Source: JBAZKV01 sp964443545 (lineage in GTDB: Bacteria; Margulisbacteria; WOR-1; JAKLHX01; JBAZKV01). From it: DNA of 55,513 nucleotides. The stretch's first letter is position 1. Every line of letters begins with the position of its first letter. The notes beneath the pieces are model-generated. The model was not told where the DNA came from. It worked only from the letters and a program-made list of their open reading frames with translations, and did not search any database. Of the stretch, positions 15,540 through 23,960 are shown piece after piece. The position numbers and the translations under genes are program-made. Location: assembly GCA_964443545.1 (NCBI GenBank), contig CAYUCV010000003.1:1-55513 (forward strand), read 5' to 3'.

Positions 15540-16277
15540 CTACATGTACATTCCGCCGTTGACGCTTATGACCTGACCCGTTATGTACGGGGCGTCAGCG
15601 CATAAGAACACGACGGCTTTGGCAACATCTTCGGCAGATCCCAGGCTTCCCATGGGTATCTGGGCCTTAAGTTTTTCCCTGACCTCTTCGGGCAGTTTTT
15701 TTGTCATGTCGGTGTCGATAAACCCCGGGGCAACGGCGTTGGCGGTTATGCCTCTTGAGGCCAGTTCTCTTGCGGTGGTCTTTGTAAGAGCTATTACCCC
15801 GCCCTTGGAAGCAGAATAGTTGGCCTGTCCGGCGTTGCCCATCAGCCCCACAATAGAAGCGATGTTGACTATCCTGCCGTAGCGGGCTTTCATCATAAGG
15901 GAAGAAACGGCTTTTGTGCAGTTAAAGACGCCTTTGAGGTTAATGCCTATCACCAGGTCCCAGTCCTCTTCTTTCATCCTCATAAGAAGACCGTCCCTTG
16001 TTATGCCGGCATTGTTTATCAGTATGTCTATCTTGCCGAACTCGGAGTGGGCGCTTTTTACGGCCTCTTCCACTTCTTTGCCGTCTGCCACATTCATCTT
16101 GAGGGCAGAAGACTTTACCCCGGATTTTTTCAGTTCTTCGGAAGTAGAACGGGCGGCCTCTATATTGACATCGGATACTATAATATCGCAGCCTTCTTTT
16201 GCCAGAGCTTCGCAGACGGACCTGCCGATGCCCTGGGCGCCTCCGGTAACAAGCGCAACTTGGCCTTTAAGTTTCAA
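15540..16277 (-). CDS. fabG: 3-oxoacyl-ACP reductase
   Basis: 245 residues, a classical short-chain dehydrogenase. NADPH-binding TGGAQGIG is at 11-18, the NNAG motif at 88-91, and the catalytic tetrad Asn113, Ser141, Tyr154 and Lys158 (YSASK) is complete. The end INGG-type tail (VNGGMYM) is the FabG signature. It reduces 3-ketoacyl-ACP to 3-hydroxyacyl-ACP; that product class is also the precursor of PhcB-type signals. ATG overlaps the fabD stop by 4 nt, so it is translationally coupled. Confidence 0.97.
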   Translation of the reverse strand: MKLKGQVALVTGGAQGIGRSVCEALAKEGCDIIVSDVNIEAARSTSEELKKSGVKSSALKMNVADGKEVEEAVKSAHSEFGKIDILINNAGITRDGLLMRMKEEDWDLVIGINLKGVFNCTKAVSSLMMKARYGRIVNIASIVGLMGNAGQANYSASKGGVIALTKTTARELASRGITANAVAPGFIDTDMTKKLPEEVREKLKAQIPMGSLGSAEDVAKAVVFLCADAPYITGQVISVNGGMYM

Positions 16278-17185
16278 AGAACGGCTCCTTTTACAGAAAC
16301 GCTGTCCTCAACATTGTATATTTTAGCATTTTCCAGGGTCTTTTTAACAAGCCCCGACAGTATCTTGCCGCAGCCTATCTCCACAAAGGTGGCAAAACCC
16401 TGCAGGGATAGGTTTTTTAGGGTGTCTTCCCAGAGCACAGGGCTGGTCACCTGCTTTACAAGCAGTTCTTTGATCTTTGCCGCGTCGGTCTGGGGGGAGG
16501 CGGTCACATTAGAATATACCGGGAACGAAGGGCTCTTAAAACCGGTCTTGTCCAGCTCGACAGCCAGTTTGTCCGCCGCCGGCTTCATAAGCGAGCAGTG
16601 GAAAGGGGCGCTTACAGCAAGGGGGATTATTTTTTTTGCGCCGGCCTCTTTGCAGAGCCGTCCGGCCTCTTCAACCCCTTCTTTTGTACCCGAGATCACT
16701 ATCTGTCCCGGGCTGTTAAAATTGGCCGGCTCCACAACGCCTTTTGAAGAAGCCGCAGCGCAGCAGGCTGCCAGTTTTTCCCTGTCCAATCCCAGCACCG
16801 CGGACATGGCCCCTTGCCCTGCCGGCACCGCCTCCTGCATGAACCTGCCGCGCAGATGAACTATCCTAACGGCATCCTCAAAAGACAGCGCGCCCGAGGC
16901 CACCAGCGCCGAATACTCGCCCAGGCTGTGGCCGGCGGCCGCCTTTGGGGTTTTTCCAAGGGACATAAAAGCGGCGGTGCTTACGGTCAGTATCGCGGGC
17001 TGGGCTATTTCTGTGGATTTTAAGGCATCGTCGGGACCTTCAAAGCAGAGTTTGGATAGTTCAAATCCAAGGGCCCTGTCGGCTTTGGCAAAGATCTCTT
17101 TTGCCGCCTCAAAATTGTCATAGAGGTCTTTGCCCATGCCGGCTTTTTGGGAGCCCTGTCCGGGAAAAATGAACACGCTTGTCAA
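16274..17185 (-). CDS. fabD: Malonyl-CoA:ACP transacylase
   Basis: 303 residues. The N-terminal FPGQGSQKAGMG, the nucleophile Ser87 in GHSLGEYSA and His196 in APFHCSLM mark FabD. It loads malonate on ACP to feed FabH and FabF. The start is TTG 17185, which overlaps the etfA stop as TTGA and has AAGGAG 8 nt upstream; a GTG three codons later is the alternative. The neighbouring gene on the other side is fabG with a 4-nt overlap. Confidence 0.95.
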   Translation of the reverse strand: MTSVFIFPGQGSQKAGMGKDLYDNFEAAKEIFAKADRALGFELSKLCFEGPDDALKSTEIAQPAILTVSTAAFMSLGKTPKAAAGHSLGEYSALVASGALSFEDAVRIVHLRGRFMQEAVPAGQGAMSAVLGLDREKLAACCAAASSKGVVEPANFNSPGQIVISGTKEGVEEAGRLCKEAGAKKIIPLAVSAPFHCSLMKPAADKLAVELDKTGFKSPSFPVYSNVTASPQTDAAKIKELLVKQVTSPVLWEDTLKNLSLQGFATFVEIGCGKILSGLVKKTLENAKIYNVEDSVSVKGAVL

Positions 17186-18387
17186 GAAAGGAGCTCCTTG
17201 AAGGTTTTGGTCATGGCGGGAAGCACTTCAAAAAGGTCTCCCACAATGCCGTAGGTGGCCACATTAAAAATAGGTGCGAATTGGTCTTTGTTTATGGCCA
17301 CGATCACATCTGACGAGGACATCCCTGCCAAATGCTGGATGGCCCCCGAAATGCCGCAGGCTATATACAGTTTGGGGCTTACCGTCTTTCCGGTCTGTCC
17401 CACCTGGTGGAACTGGGATATCCAGCCGGCGTCCACAGTGGCGCGCGAGGCCCCCACTGCCCCGCCGATGATATCTGCCAGGTCCTTTACAAGCTTAAAA
17501 TTTTCGGCGCATCCAAGTCCGCGTCCGCCTGACACGATTATCTCGGCCTCCGCCAGGTTCACTTTCTTTTCTGTTGATTGTATTATCTCGAGAAGTTTGA
17601 CCCTCAGCGACTTTTCCGATATCTTTACGGGTAACTCTATTATCCGGCCTTTTCTTGACGCGTCCGGCTGGAGTTTTTTGAACACTTTGGGCCGTACAGT
17701 GGCCATTTGCGGCCTAAAATCTGGAGAAATGATGGTGGCCATGATGTTGCCGCCAAAAGCGGGGCGGGTCTGGCGCAGGATCTTCTTTTCGGGGTCTATG
17801 TCAAGCCCGGTGCAGTCCGCGGTAAGCCCCACTCTTATCCTTGCCGCGATCCTTGAGGCAAGGTCTCTTCCGGTGGTGGTGGCCCCCATAAGCACTATCG
17901 CCGGGTTATGGGCTTTTATCAGTTCTACAATGGTATCGCAGTAGGGTTCGGTAGTGTAGTTCTTCAATTTTGCATCGCTGCACACATAGACCTTATCTGC
18001 CCCGTAGTGTATCAGCTCCTGAGCGGCCTTCTTGATGCCCTCATCGCCTAAAAGCACCGCGGCCACTTCTTCGCCCAGGTCCGCAGCAAGTTTTCTGGCT
18101 TCGGCGATAAGCTCCATAGCCACTCCCTGCACTTTGCCCTGGTGCTGCTCGGCAAATACCCAGATACCCTTAAAGCCGGAGAGGTCCTTTTTGGGGCCTT
18201 CTTTCTTGGTAACGGTGATCTCGATAGCTTTGAATTTGCAGGGGCCCACGCAGGCGCCGCACAGGACGCATTTATCGTTGATGACGGCCAGTTTTCCGTG
18301 CATTTCTATCGCCCCGTACGGGCAGGAAGGCACGCAAAGCCTGCAGCCTTTGCATTTTTCCGCTATTACTCTTATTCCTTCGGGCAT
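17182..18387 (-). CDS. etfA: Electron transfer flavoprotein alpha subunit with N-terminal 2[4Fe-4S] ferredoxin domain
   Basis: 401 residues. Residues about 1-60 form a two-cluster ferredoxin with CKGCRLCVPSCP and CVLCGACVGPC. The rest is EtfA: the N-terminal adenine-nucleotide-like domain and the FAD-binding C-terminal domain with GQTGKTVSPKLYIA, CGISGAIQHLAGM and YGIVGDLFEVLP. Ferredoxin-fused EtfA is known from anaerobes, including caffeyl-CoA reductase complexes that couple NADH, ferredoxin and acyl-CoA. Together with etfB and the acyl-CoA dehydrogenase upstream it could deliver electrons to or from acyl-CoA; whether it bifurcates cannot be told from sequence. Its stop overlaps the fabD start by 4 nt. 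Confidence 0.92.
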   Translation of the reverse strand: MPEGIRVIAEKCKGCRLCVPSCPYGAIEMHGKLAVINDKCVLCGACVGPCKFKAIEITVTKKEGPKKDLSGFKGIWVFAEQHQGKVQGVAMELIAEARKLAADLGEEVAAVLLGDEGIKKAAQELIHYGADKVYVCSDAKLKNYTTEPYCDTIVELIKAHNPAIVLMGATTTGRDLASRIAARIRVGLTADCTGLDIDPEKKILRQTRPAFGGNIMATIISPDFRPQMATVRPKVFKKLQPDASRKGRIIELPVKISEKSLRVKLLEIIQSTEKKVNLAEAEIIVSGGRGLGCAENFKLVKDLADIIGGAVGASRATVDAGWISQFHQVGQTGKTVSPKLYIACGISGAIQHLAGMSSSDVIVAINKDQFAPIFNVATYGIVGDLFEVLPAMTKTFKELLS

Positions 18388-18388
18388 A

Positions 18389-19171
18389 TCAAAGCACCTT
18401 TTGTTCTTTTAGTTTGCCAAACAGGGTTTTTGCTATTATTTCTGGCTCGCCCTCAAGCAGCTCGCTCTTTCCCCTTGGCGGCGGCGTAAATATCCGAACC
18501 ACTTTTGTGGGAGAGCCGTTCAAACCAGTATTATTCTCGTCTGCCGCAATATCTTTTGCGCTCCACGAAGGGATCGCCATCTTTTTTGCCCGCATCTGCC
18601 CCTTTAGCGAAGGCATTCTGGGCTCATTTATCTGCTTAATGACGGTAACAGCGGCCGGAAGATCCGTTTCTACTATCTCGGAAGTGTCCTCCAACTGGCG
18701 CTTGACCCGTATCTTGCCGCCTTCGGACTCTATGCTGATGGCAAAGGTGATCTGAGGGATGTCCAAAAACTCCGCTACCCCGGGGCCCACCTGCGCGGTG
18801 TCTCCGTCTATGGCCTGCTTTCCAAAAAGCACCAGATCATAGGCGCCGAGTTTTTTGATCGCCTGCGAAAGGGTGTAAGAGGTGGCCCAGGTGTCCGCCC
18901 CGGCAAAGGCCCTGTCGGATATGAGGACGGCTTCGTCCGCTCCCATTGCTATTGCTGTCTTTAGCGCGTCGGCCGCCTGCGGAGGGCCCATGGTGATAAC
19001 GGTAACTTTGCCGCCGCCTGCGTCCCGGAGCCTCAAAGCGGCTTCAACGGCGTTCTCGTCAAAGGGATTGATGATGCTCTTTACGCCCTCCCTGATGAGG
19101 GTGTTGGTTTTAGGGTCTATCCTGACATCGTTGGTGTCAGGTACCTGTTTTATGCAGACTACAATGTTCAT
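18389..19171 (-). CDS. etfB: Electron transfer flavoprotein beta subunit
   Basis: 260 residues, normal for EtfB. It starts MNIVVCIKQVPDT, has NPFDENAVEAALRL, the nucleotide loop FGKQAIDGDTAQVGPGVAE, and ends with a variable C-terminal tail. It pairs with the ferredoxin-fused EtfA encoded 1 nt downstream. No Shine-Dalgarno precedes the ATG; a TAAAAT box (minus strand, 19188-19183) lies 11 nt upstream, after the hairpin at 19199-19219, so etfB may also be transcribed from its own promoter within the operon. Confidence 0.95.
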   Translation of the reverse strand: MNIVVCIKQVPDTNDVRIDPKTNTLIREGVKSIINPFDENAVEAALRLRDAGGGKVTVITMGPPQAADALKTAIAMGADEAVLISDRAFAGADTWATSYTLSQAIKKLGAYDLVLFGKQAIDGDTAQVGPGVAEFLDIPQITFAISIESEGGKIRVKRQLEDTSEIVETDLPAAVTVIKQINEPRMPSLKGQMRAKKMAIPSWSAKDIAADENNTGLNGSPTKVVRIFTPPPRGKSELLEGEPEIIAKTLFGKLKEQKVL

Positions 19172-19198
19172 CTGTTCATTTTATTTTAACATACAACA

Positions 19199-19219
19199 GC
19201 CCCGCTTAAAAAGCGGGGC
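19199..19219. terminator. Perfect 9-bp hairpin between acyl-CoA dehydrogenase and etfB
   Basis: GCCCCGCTT (19199-19207) and AAGCGGGGC (19211-19219) form a strong stem with an AAA loop. On the transcribed minus strand it is followed by TGTTGTATGTT, only weakly T-rich. It may act as a partial terminator or attenuator that separates yceD-to-acd from etfB-to-fabF. Confidence 0.55.
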
Positions 19220-19239
19220 CGGATTATCGGTCTTTTTTG

Positions 19240-20397
19240 TTATTTTGTGGCAGCGGATTCTTTGATCAGCTGCAGGGCGATAACATTCCTCTGTATCTGG
19301 TTGGTGCCCTCGTATATCTGGGTTATCTTGGCGTCCCTCATGTATTTTTCCACGGGGTATTCTTTCATATAGCCGTAGCCGCCCAGTATCTGTACCGCAT
19401 CGACGGTGACCTTCATGGAAACATCGCTGGCAAAAAGTTTGCTCATGGCCGAATCCCTGGAGATGCTATCTGTGCCGGTGTCAACGGTCCTGGCTGTTGC
19501 AATCACAAGGGCCCTTGCGGCTTCTATCTGCGTGGCCATGTCCGCAAGTATGTGCTGGACCCCCTGGAAAGAAGAAACGGGTTTGCCGAACTGCACCCTT
19601 GTCCTTGAGTAGTTAAGAGCTTCTTCAAAAGCGCCCTGCGCTATGCCCACCGCCTGTGCTCCTATGCCCGGCCTGGTCCTGTCCAGGGTCTTCATCGCGA
19701 CAATGAACCCCATGCCTTCTTTACCAAGCATCTGTGATTTGTGTATCTTGCAGTCCTGGAACACAAGTTCCCTTGTTGCGGAGCATCTGATCCCCATCTT
19801 GTTCTCTTTTTTGCCGAAGGTAAAACCCGGCATGCCTTTTTCAAGGATAAAAGCGGTGGCCCCGCGGCTGCCCCTTTTTTTGTCCGTCATTGCGATCACC
19901 GTGTAGATCTCGGCTTCCCCGCCGTTGGTGATCCACTGCTTGGTCCCGTTGAGAATGTAGTAGTCGCCGTCCTTTTTGGCTGTGGTCTCTATCCCGCTGG
20001 CATCAGATCCCGCGTTGGCCTCGGTAAGGCCAAAGGCCGCCAGCTTTTTGCCGGAGGCAATTGGGGGAAGATACTTCTTTTTCTGTTCTTCCGTGCCGAA
20101 AAGCACTAAGGGATAGCAGCCCAGCGCTGATGCGGCAAAAGTGACGCCTACGCCTCCGCAGATCCTGCTGACCTCTTCGGTGGCCAGACAGAATTCAAGG
20201 CAGCCGCCGCCAAACCCGCCGTATTCGGGAGCTATATAGAGCCCGCAAAGATCGGCTTCGGCAAAGACCTTCATGAGTTCCCAGGGGAACTGGCCAGTTT
20301 CGTCAAGTTCGGCCCTTAAGGGTTTCACTTTTTCTTCAGAAATCTTCCTCGCAAGGTCCTTGATCATCTTTTGCTCATCAGTCAACAAATAGTCCAT
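19240..20397 (-). CDS. Acyl-CoA dehydrogenase
   Basis: 385 residues from ATG 20397 (MDYLLTDEQ), which is preceded by a G-rich ribosome-binding site; a further ATG at 20415 would overlap fabH and has none. The family signatures are present: GLTEANAGSDASG (FAD/substrate loop), QWITNGGEA, SRTRVQFGKPVSSFQ and the C-terminal IYEGTNQIQRN whose Glu363 is the expected catalytic base of short/medium-chain acyl-CoA dehydrogenases. It would interconvert acyl-CoA and enoyl-CoA with EtfAB as electron partner. Its place inside a fatty acid synthesis operon is unusual. Confidence 0.92.
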   Translation of the reverse strand: MDYLLTDEQKMIKDLARKISEEKVKPLRAELDETGQFPWELMKVFAEADLCGLYIAPEYGGFGGGCLEFCLATEEVSRICGGVGVTFAASALGCYPLVLFGTEEQKKKYLPPIASGKKLAAFGLTEANAGSDASGIETTAKKDGDYYILNGTKQWITNGGEAEIYTVIAMTDKKRGSRGATAFILEKGMPGFTFGKKENKMGIRCSATRELVFQDCKIHKSQMLGKEGMGFIVAMKTLDRTRPGIGAQAVGIAQGAFEEALNYSRTRVQFGKPVSSFQGVQHILADMATQIEAARALVIATARTVDTGTDSISRDSAMSKLFASDVSMKVTVDAVQILGGYGYMKEYPVEKYMRDAKITQIYEGTNQIQRNVIALQLIKESAATK

Positions 20398-20402
20398 TGC
20401 CG

Positions 20403-21380
20403 CTAAACCCCCCATTTAATAATATTGGCGCCCGATGTGAGCCCGGCGCCAAAGCCGACCACCGCAATTATATCACCTTTCTTTATCCTGCCGTCTTTGA
20501 GCGCTTCGTCAAGGGCGATAGGGATCGAAGCCGCGGAAGTGTTGCCGTATTTTTCCAGATTTACAAAGACCTTTTCTTTTGGGATGCCGAATTTTTTCAT
20601 TGCGTGGTCTATTATCCTTATATTGGCCTGGTGAGGGATCAAAAGGTCTATTCTATCGTGGGTAAGGCCGGCTGAGCCAAGGGCGCTGAGCAGGGTATTT
20701 TCAAAAGCTTTTACCGCAAATTTAAAAACTTCCTTGCCGTTCATGGTTATACAGCGTTCTTTTTCGTCCTTTGGCCTGGGGTTCCTGCTGCCCCCGCCGG
20801 GCATTGTAAGATACGGCGCTCCGGTCCCGTCCGAGGTCAGCGTGCTTGCAAGTATGCCTTCTCCTGCTTTTGCCTGCGAAAGCACCACCGCTCCGGCTCC
20901 GTCGCCAAAAAGAACGCAGGTTCCGCGGTCGCTCCAATCAAGATATTTTGCCAGAGTGTCCGCGCCTACAACAAGAGCCTTTTTGCTGCTGCCCGCCTTA
21001 AAAAAATTGGAAGCAACGGTCAGGGCAAAATTAAACCCCGAGCAGGCGGCCGAAACATCAAAAGCGGCGGCATTTTTTGCGCCGATCTTGCCCTGAATGA
21101 TGCAGCCGACAGAAGGGAACAGCGTGTCGGGGGTGGAAGTGCCTACTATTATAAGGTCGAGCTCCTCCGGGGAGGTTTTGGAAGCCTTAAGGGCTTTTTC
21201 TACAGCGAGCATGGCAAGGTCCGAAGTTGAGGTTTTTTCGTCCGATACCCTTCGCTGCCCTATGCCGGTCCTTGTCTTTATCCACTCGTCCGAAGTGTCA
21301 ACTATCTTTGACAGATCAAGGTTGGTCAGGACCTTTTCGGGCAGCGCGGAGCCTGTACCTATTATCTTTGCGTTGCTCAT
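20403..21380 (-). CDS. fabH: Beta-ketoacyl-ACP synthase III
   Basis: 325 residues with the FabH triad Cys113 (SAACSGFNFAL), His250 (LLIPHQANIRI) and Asn280 (NTSAASIP). It starts fatty acid synthesis by condensing an acyl-CoA primer with malonyl-ACP. The ATG overlaps the plsX stop by 4 nt (ATGA), a common plsX-fabH arrangement. Confidence 0.96.
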   Translation of the reverse strand: MSNAKIIGTGSALPEKVLTNLDLSKIVDTSDEWIKTRTGIGQRRVSDEKTSTSDLAMLAVEKALKASKTSPEELDLIIVGTSTPDTLFPSVGCIIQGKIGAKNAAAFDVSAACSGFNFALTVASNFFKAGSSKKALVVGADTLAKYLDWSDRGTCVLFGDGAGAVVLSQAKAGEGILASTLTSDGTGAPYLTMPGGGSRNPRPKDEKERCITMNGKEVFKFAVKAFENTLLSALGSAGLTHDRIDLLIPHQANIRIIDHAMKKFGIPKEKVFVNLEKYGNTSAASIPIALDEALKDGRIKKGDIIAVVGFGAGLTSGANIIKWGV

Positions 21381-22351
21381 TTTATGCCGCAGCTGATGCT
21401 TTCAACTATATTTTCCTTTACGGATTCCGCGCAGCTCTTTATGGCGTTCTTTATAGCCTTGGCCTTTGCCCTGCCGTGCGCTTTAAAAACGATTCCGTTA
21501 AGCCCCAGTATCAGGGCGGCTCCAAATTCATCATAATCTATTTTCTTTTTTATGCCGAGCAGGGCGGGCAGAAGAAGCGTAGCCCCAAGCATTGAGACCG
21601 GATTGCGCAGCATTTCTTTCTTAATCAGTTTGAACACCATGGAGGTGGCGCTTTCCCCGAACTTCAGGATTATGTTGCCGATAAAGCCGTCGCAGACCAC
21701 AACATCGGTCTTTCCGGTAAGTATGTCGCCGCCTTCTATGTGGCCGATAAAGTTGAGCCCGCTTTCCTTGAGCAGGGGATAAGTATCTGCTGTAAGTTCA
21801 TTGCCCTTTTCGGTCTCTTCGCCTATGTTAAGCAGGCCTATCCGCGGGTTTTTTACATGCATAACATGTCCGGCGTACTGCGAACCCATCTGAGCGAACT
21901 GCAGCAGGTTCTTGGGCTTGCAGTCTACATTTGCTCCCATGTCCAGCAGCAGTACCTTGCCCCCGTTCATTGTAGGGAACACGGTTGCTATGGCCGGGCG
22001 TTCTACGGCCTCTATGCGGCCCAGCTTAAAAAGGGCCGAGGCTATAAGCGCTCCGGTGTTCCCGGCAGAAATAACTGCGTCCACTTTTTTTTCTTTAAGA
22101 AGATTGAGGGCCACATTTATGGAGGAGTCTTTTTTCTGTTTAACCGAGGAAACCGGGGATTCGTGCATACCGATCACCTCGGAAGCATGCACTATCTCAA
22201 AGGTCGAAGCTTTTTTGATGCTTTTTAGGACTTTTTCGTTGCCGACAAGCACTATCTGAATATCGCCGCTGCCGGACGCCGAAAGCGCGCCTCTTATAAT
22301 CTCAGCGGGGGCATGATCTCCGCCCATAGCGTCAAGGGCGATGCGTATCAA
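21377..22351 (-). CDS. plsX: Phosphate acyltransferase
   Basis: 324 residues. IALDAMGGDHAP at the N-terminus, SAGNTGALIA and DMGANVDCKP are PlsX landmarks. It converts acyl-ACP into acyl-phosphate, the donor for PlsY in phospholipid synthesis. The start is TTG 22351 with AGGAG 9 nt upstream; no ATG fits. It follows rpmF by 3 nt, the conserved yceD-rpmF-plsX-fabH order of many bacteria. Confidence 0.96.
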   Translation of the reverse strand: MIRIALDAMGGDHAPAEIIRGALSASGSGDIQIVLVGNEKVLKSIKKASTFEIVHASEVIGMHESPVSSVKQKKDSSINVALNLLKEKKVDAVISAGNTGALIASALFKLGRIEAVERPAIATVFPTMNGGKVLLLDMGANVDCKPKNLLQFAQMGSQYAGHVMHVKNPRIGLLNIGEETEKGNELTADTYPLLKESGLNFIGHIEGGDILTGKTDVVVCDGFIGNIILKFGESATSMVFKLIKKEMLRNPVSMLGATLLLPALLGIKKKIDYDEFGAALILGLNGIVFKAHGRAKAKAIKNAIKSCAESVKENIVESISCGIK

Positions 22352-22354
22352 GGA

Positions 22355-22558
22355 TCAGTTCTCCTTTTTTTTCGGCTTCTTTTCTTTGATCGCAATGACC
22401 TGGCGCCCTTTGTACTTGCCGCATACCGAACACGCGGTGTGAGAAAGCACTTCGCTGCCACACTCCGGACAGGACCCGTAATTGACCGGCTTGATCTTCC
22501 AGGTGGCCCTTCTTCTGAGCGTCCTGGTGTTACTGTGTCTCTTTTTTGGGACCGGCAT
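22355..22558 (-). CDS. rpmF: 50S ribosomal protein L32
   Basis: 67 residues. MPVPKKRHSNTRTLRRRAT is the canonical L32 start. The four zinc-ligand cysteines are kept (CPEC and CSVC), so this is the zinc-binding form. It overlaps the end of yceD by 29 nt. Confidence 0.96.
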   Translation of the reverse strand: MPVPKKRHSNTRTLRRRATWKIKPVNYGSCPECGSEVLSHTACSVCGKYKGRQVIAIKEKKPKKKEN

Positions 22559-23021
22559 TTCTTTCTTCCTCCTTTTTAAAGACCTCTTTAAGTTTTTCCA
22601 GTCTCGGATCGATCACTTTTTTCTTTTCCGAACTTCCGGGCACTTTGCAGTCCTTAGAACAGATCGTCTGTATCGGCATGGAAGCCAGAAGGTTTTGCCT
22701 GAGAGCTTCCGACAGGTCTATATAGTTGTCGCTGCTTATGGGAAAGGTCATCTCGTCCGACGGTTCCCGGCAGAATTGCTCTTCTATGTTAACCTTAAGG
22801 TCCCCAGTAAAGGCTTTGCCGCACCGGCTGCAGGTTAAAGCGGCCTTTGCTGACAGCTTACCTGTGGCCAGAATGCCTTCGCCCGCGTTGACCAGATGAA
22901 GCGATGCTTTTACCGGGCCCAGGACCTCAAGCCCGTCCTGCGGCCAGGAGAGCTTTTCCTCCCGCCTAAAATCAGCCTCATTGCCGATGTGCTTGAGGAG
23001 CTCCCCGACGTCTGCTTTCAT
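22530..23021 (-). CDS. yceD: YceD/DUF177 family protein
   Basis: 163 residues. Typical DUF177 features are the CSRCGKAF zinc-like pair, the acidic stretch with YIDLSEALRQNLLASMP, and the second Cys pair ICSKDCK. In bacteria the family precedes rpmF and has been linked to 23S rRNA accumulation. It is the first gene of the fab operon. ATG 23021 lies 11 nt after a consensus -10 box and has no Shine-Dalgarno, so it is probably translated from a nearly leaderless mRNA. Confidence 0.88.
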   Translation of the reverse strand: MKADVGELLKHIGNEADFRREEKLSWPQDGLEVLGPVKASLHLVNAGEGILATGKLSAKAALTCSRCGKAFTGDLKVNIEEQFCREPSDEMTFPISSDNYIDLSEALRQNLLASMPIQTICSKDCKVPGSSEKKKVIDPRLEKLKEVFKKEEERNAGPKKETQ

Positions 23022-23032
23022 CTTCTGTTTTC

Positions 23033-23062
23033 ATTATAAGGCAAGCGGAGCCGGGGTGTCAA
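23033..23062 (-). promoter_or_regulatory. Consensus sigma70 promoter of the yceD-rpmF-plsX-fab operon
   Basis: TTGACA (23062-23057), 18-bp spacer, TATAAT (23038-23033) on the minus strand, both boxes perfect. The -35 box begins 1 bp after the end of the xer gene. The expected transcript begins only about 4 nt before the yceD ATG. Confidence 0.8.
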
Positions 23063-23063
23063 A

Positions 23064-23957
23064 TCAGCCTCTGGCCCTGGGATGGGCCTTGTTGTGGACG
23101 CTTTTGAGCCTTTCTTTGGTTATATGTGTATATACCTGAGTGGTAGAGAGGCTGCTGTGGCCCAAAAGTTCCTGAACGCTGCGAAGATCGGCCCCCCGCT
23201 CAAGAAGATGGGTAGCAAAACTATGCCTTAGGCTGTGAGGGGTCACTTTTTTGGCGATTCCCGCGGCCTTTGAATATCTTGCGATGAGGCGCTCTATGCT
23301 GCGGCCCGTGAGCCGGCCCCCGAGGCGGCCCAAAAACAGCGCTCTGTTCCTCTCCTTTTTGCCGTGAAGTTTGGGACGGGCCGACTTAATATAATCAAAG
23401 AGAGCGGCCCTGGCGTATGAGCCTATAAGGACCACTCTTTCTTTTGAGCCTTTCCCCATTACGAGGACCTCGCCGCTTTCAGGGTCGATATCCGAAAGGT
23501 TAAGCGCAGCAGCTTCGCTTACGCGCATTCCCGAGGCGTAAAGCAGTTCAAGGATGGCCTTGTCCCTCATTCCCTGCGGGGTTTTTATGTTCACCGCCTC
23601 AAGAAGAGAGGATATTTCCTCTTCATACAAGAACGAGGGGAGTTTTTTCTCCGCCTTTGGGATCGAAACGGCTTTCCAGATATTCTTGTCGAGCCTTTTT
23701 TCCTTTACAAGATATCTGTAAAAACTGCGCAGGCACGAGATCTTTCTTGCTATCGATTTTCTGCCGTGCTTCTTTTCCTCGAGCCTGACCAGATAAGTGC
23801 GCGCAAGGTTCCTGGTCATAGAAAGGTGGGGCAGGGAATTTTCCTTCAAAAATGCAGAGTATTCTTTAAGGTCCAGCAGGTAGCTGCTCAAAGTGTGGGG
23901 GGAGTATTTTCTTTCGTCCCTCAGGTACGACAAAAAGCCTTGTATGTCATTATCCAT
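23064..23957 (-). CDS. Tyrosine recombinase of the XerC/XerD type
   Basis: 297 residues, the size of Xer. N-terminal SAM-like core-binding domain (SPHTLSSYLLDL). All catalytic residues are visible: Arg145 (ASGMRVSE), Lys in GKGSKERVV, His241 and Arg244 (HSLRHSFATH), His267 (LLGHSS) and Tyr276 (TTQVYTHIT). It most likely resolves chromosome dimers at dif. It sits among housekeeping genes with no att-like repeats, so an integrase of a mobile element is unlikely. Whether it is the XerC or XerD type cannot be fixed from this window. It starts 3 nt after the M15-like gene. Confidence 0.92.
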   Translation of the reverse strand: MDNDIQGFLSYLRDERKYSPHTLSSYLLDLKEYSAFLKENSLPHLSMTRNLARTYLVRLEEKKHGRKSIARKISCLRSFYRYLVKEKRLDKNIWKAVSIPKAEKKLPSFLYEEEISSLLEAVNIKTPQGMRDKAILELLYASGMRVSEAAALNLSDIDPESGEVLVMGKGSKERVVLIGSYARAALFDYIKSARPKLHGKKERNRALFLGRLGGRLTGRSIERLIARYSKAAGIAKKVTPHSLRHSFATHLLERGADLRSVQELLGHSSLSTTQVYTHITKERLKSVHNKAHPRARG

Positions 23958-23960
23958 CTG

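Noticed and set aside
23064..23957. Xer gene as integrase of a mobile element
   Set aside because: Lies among housekeeping genes, Xer-like length, no att-like repeats or phage genes nearby.
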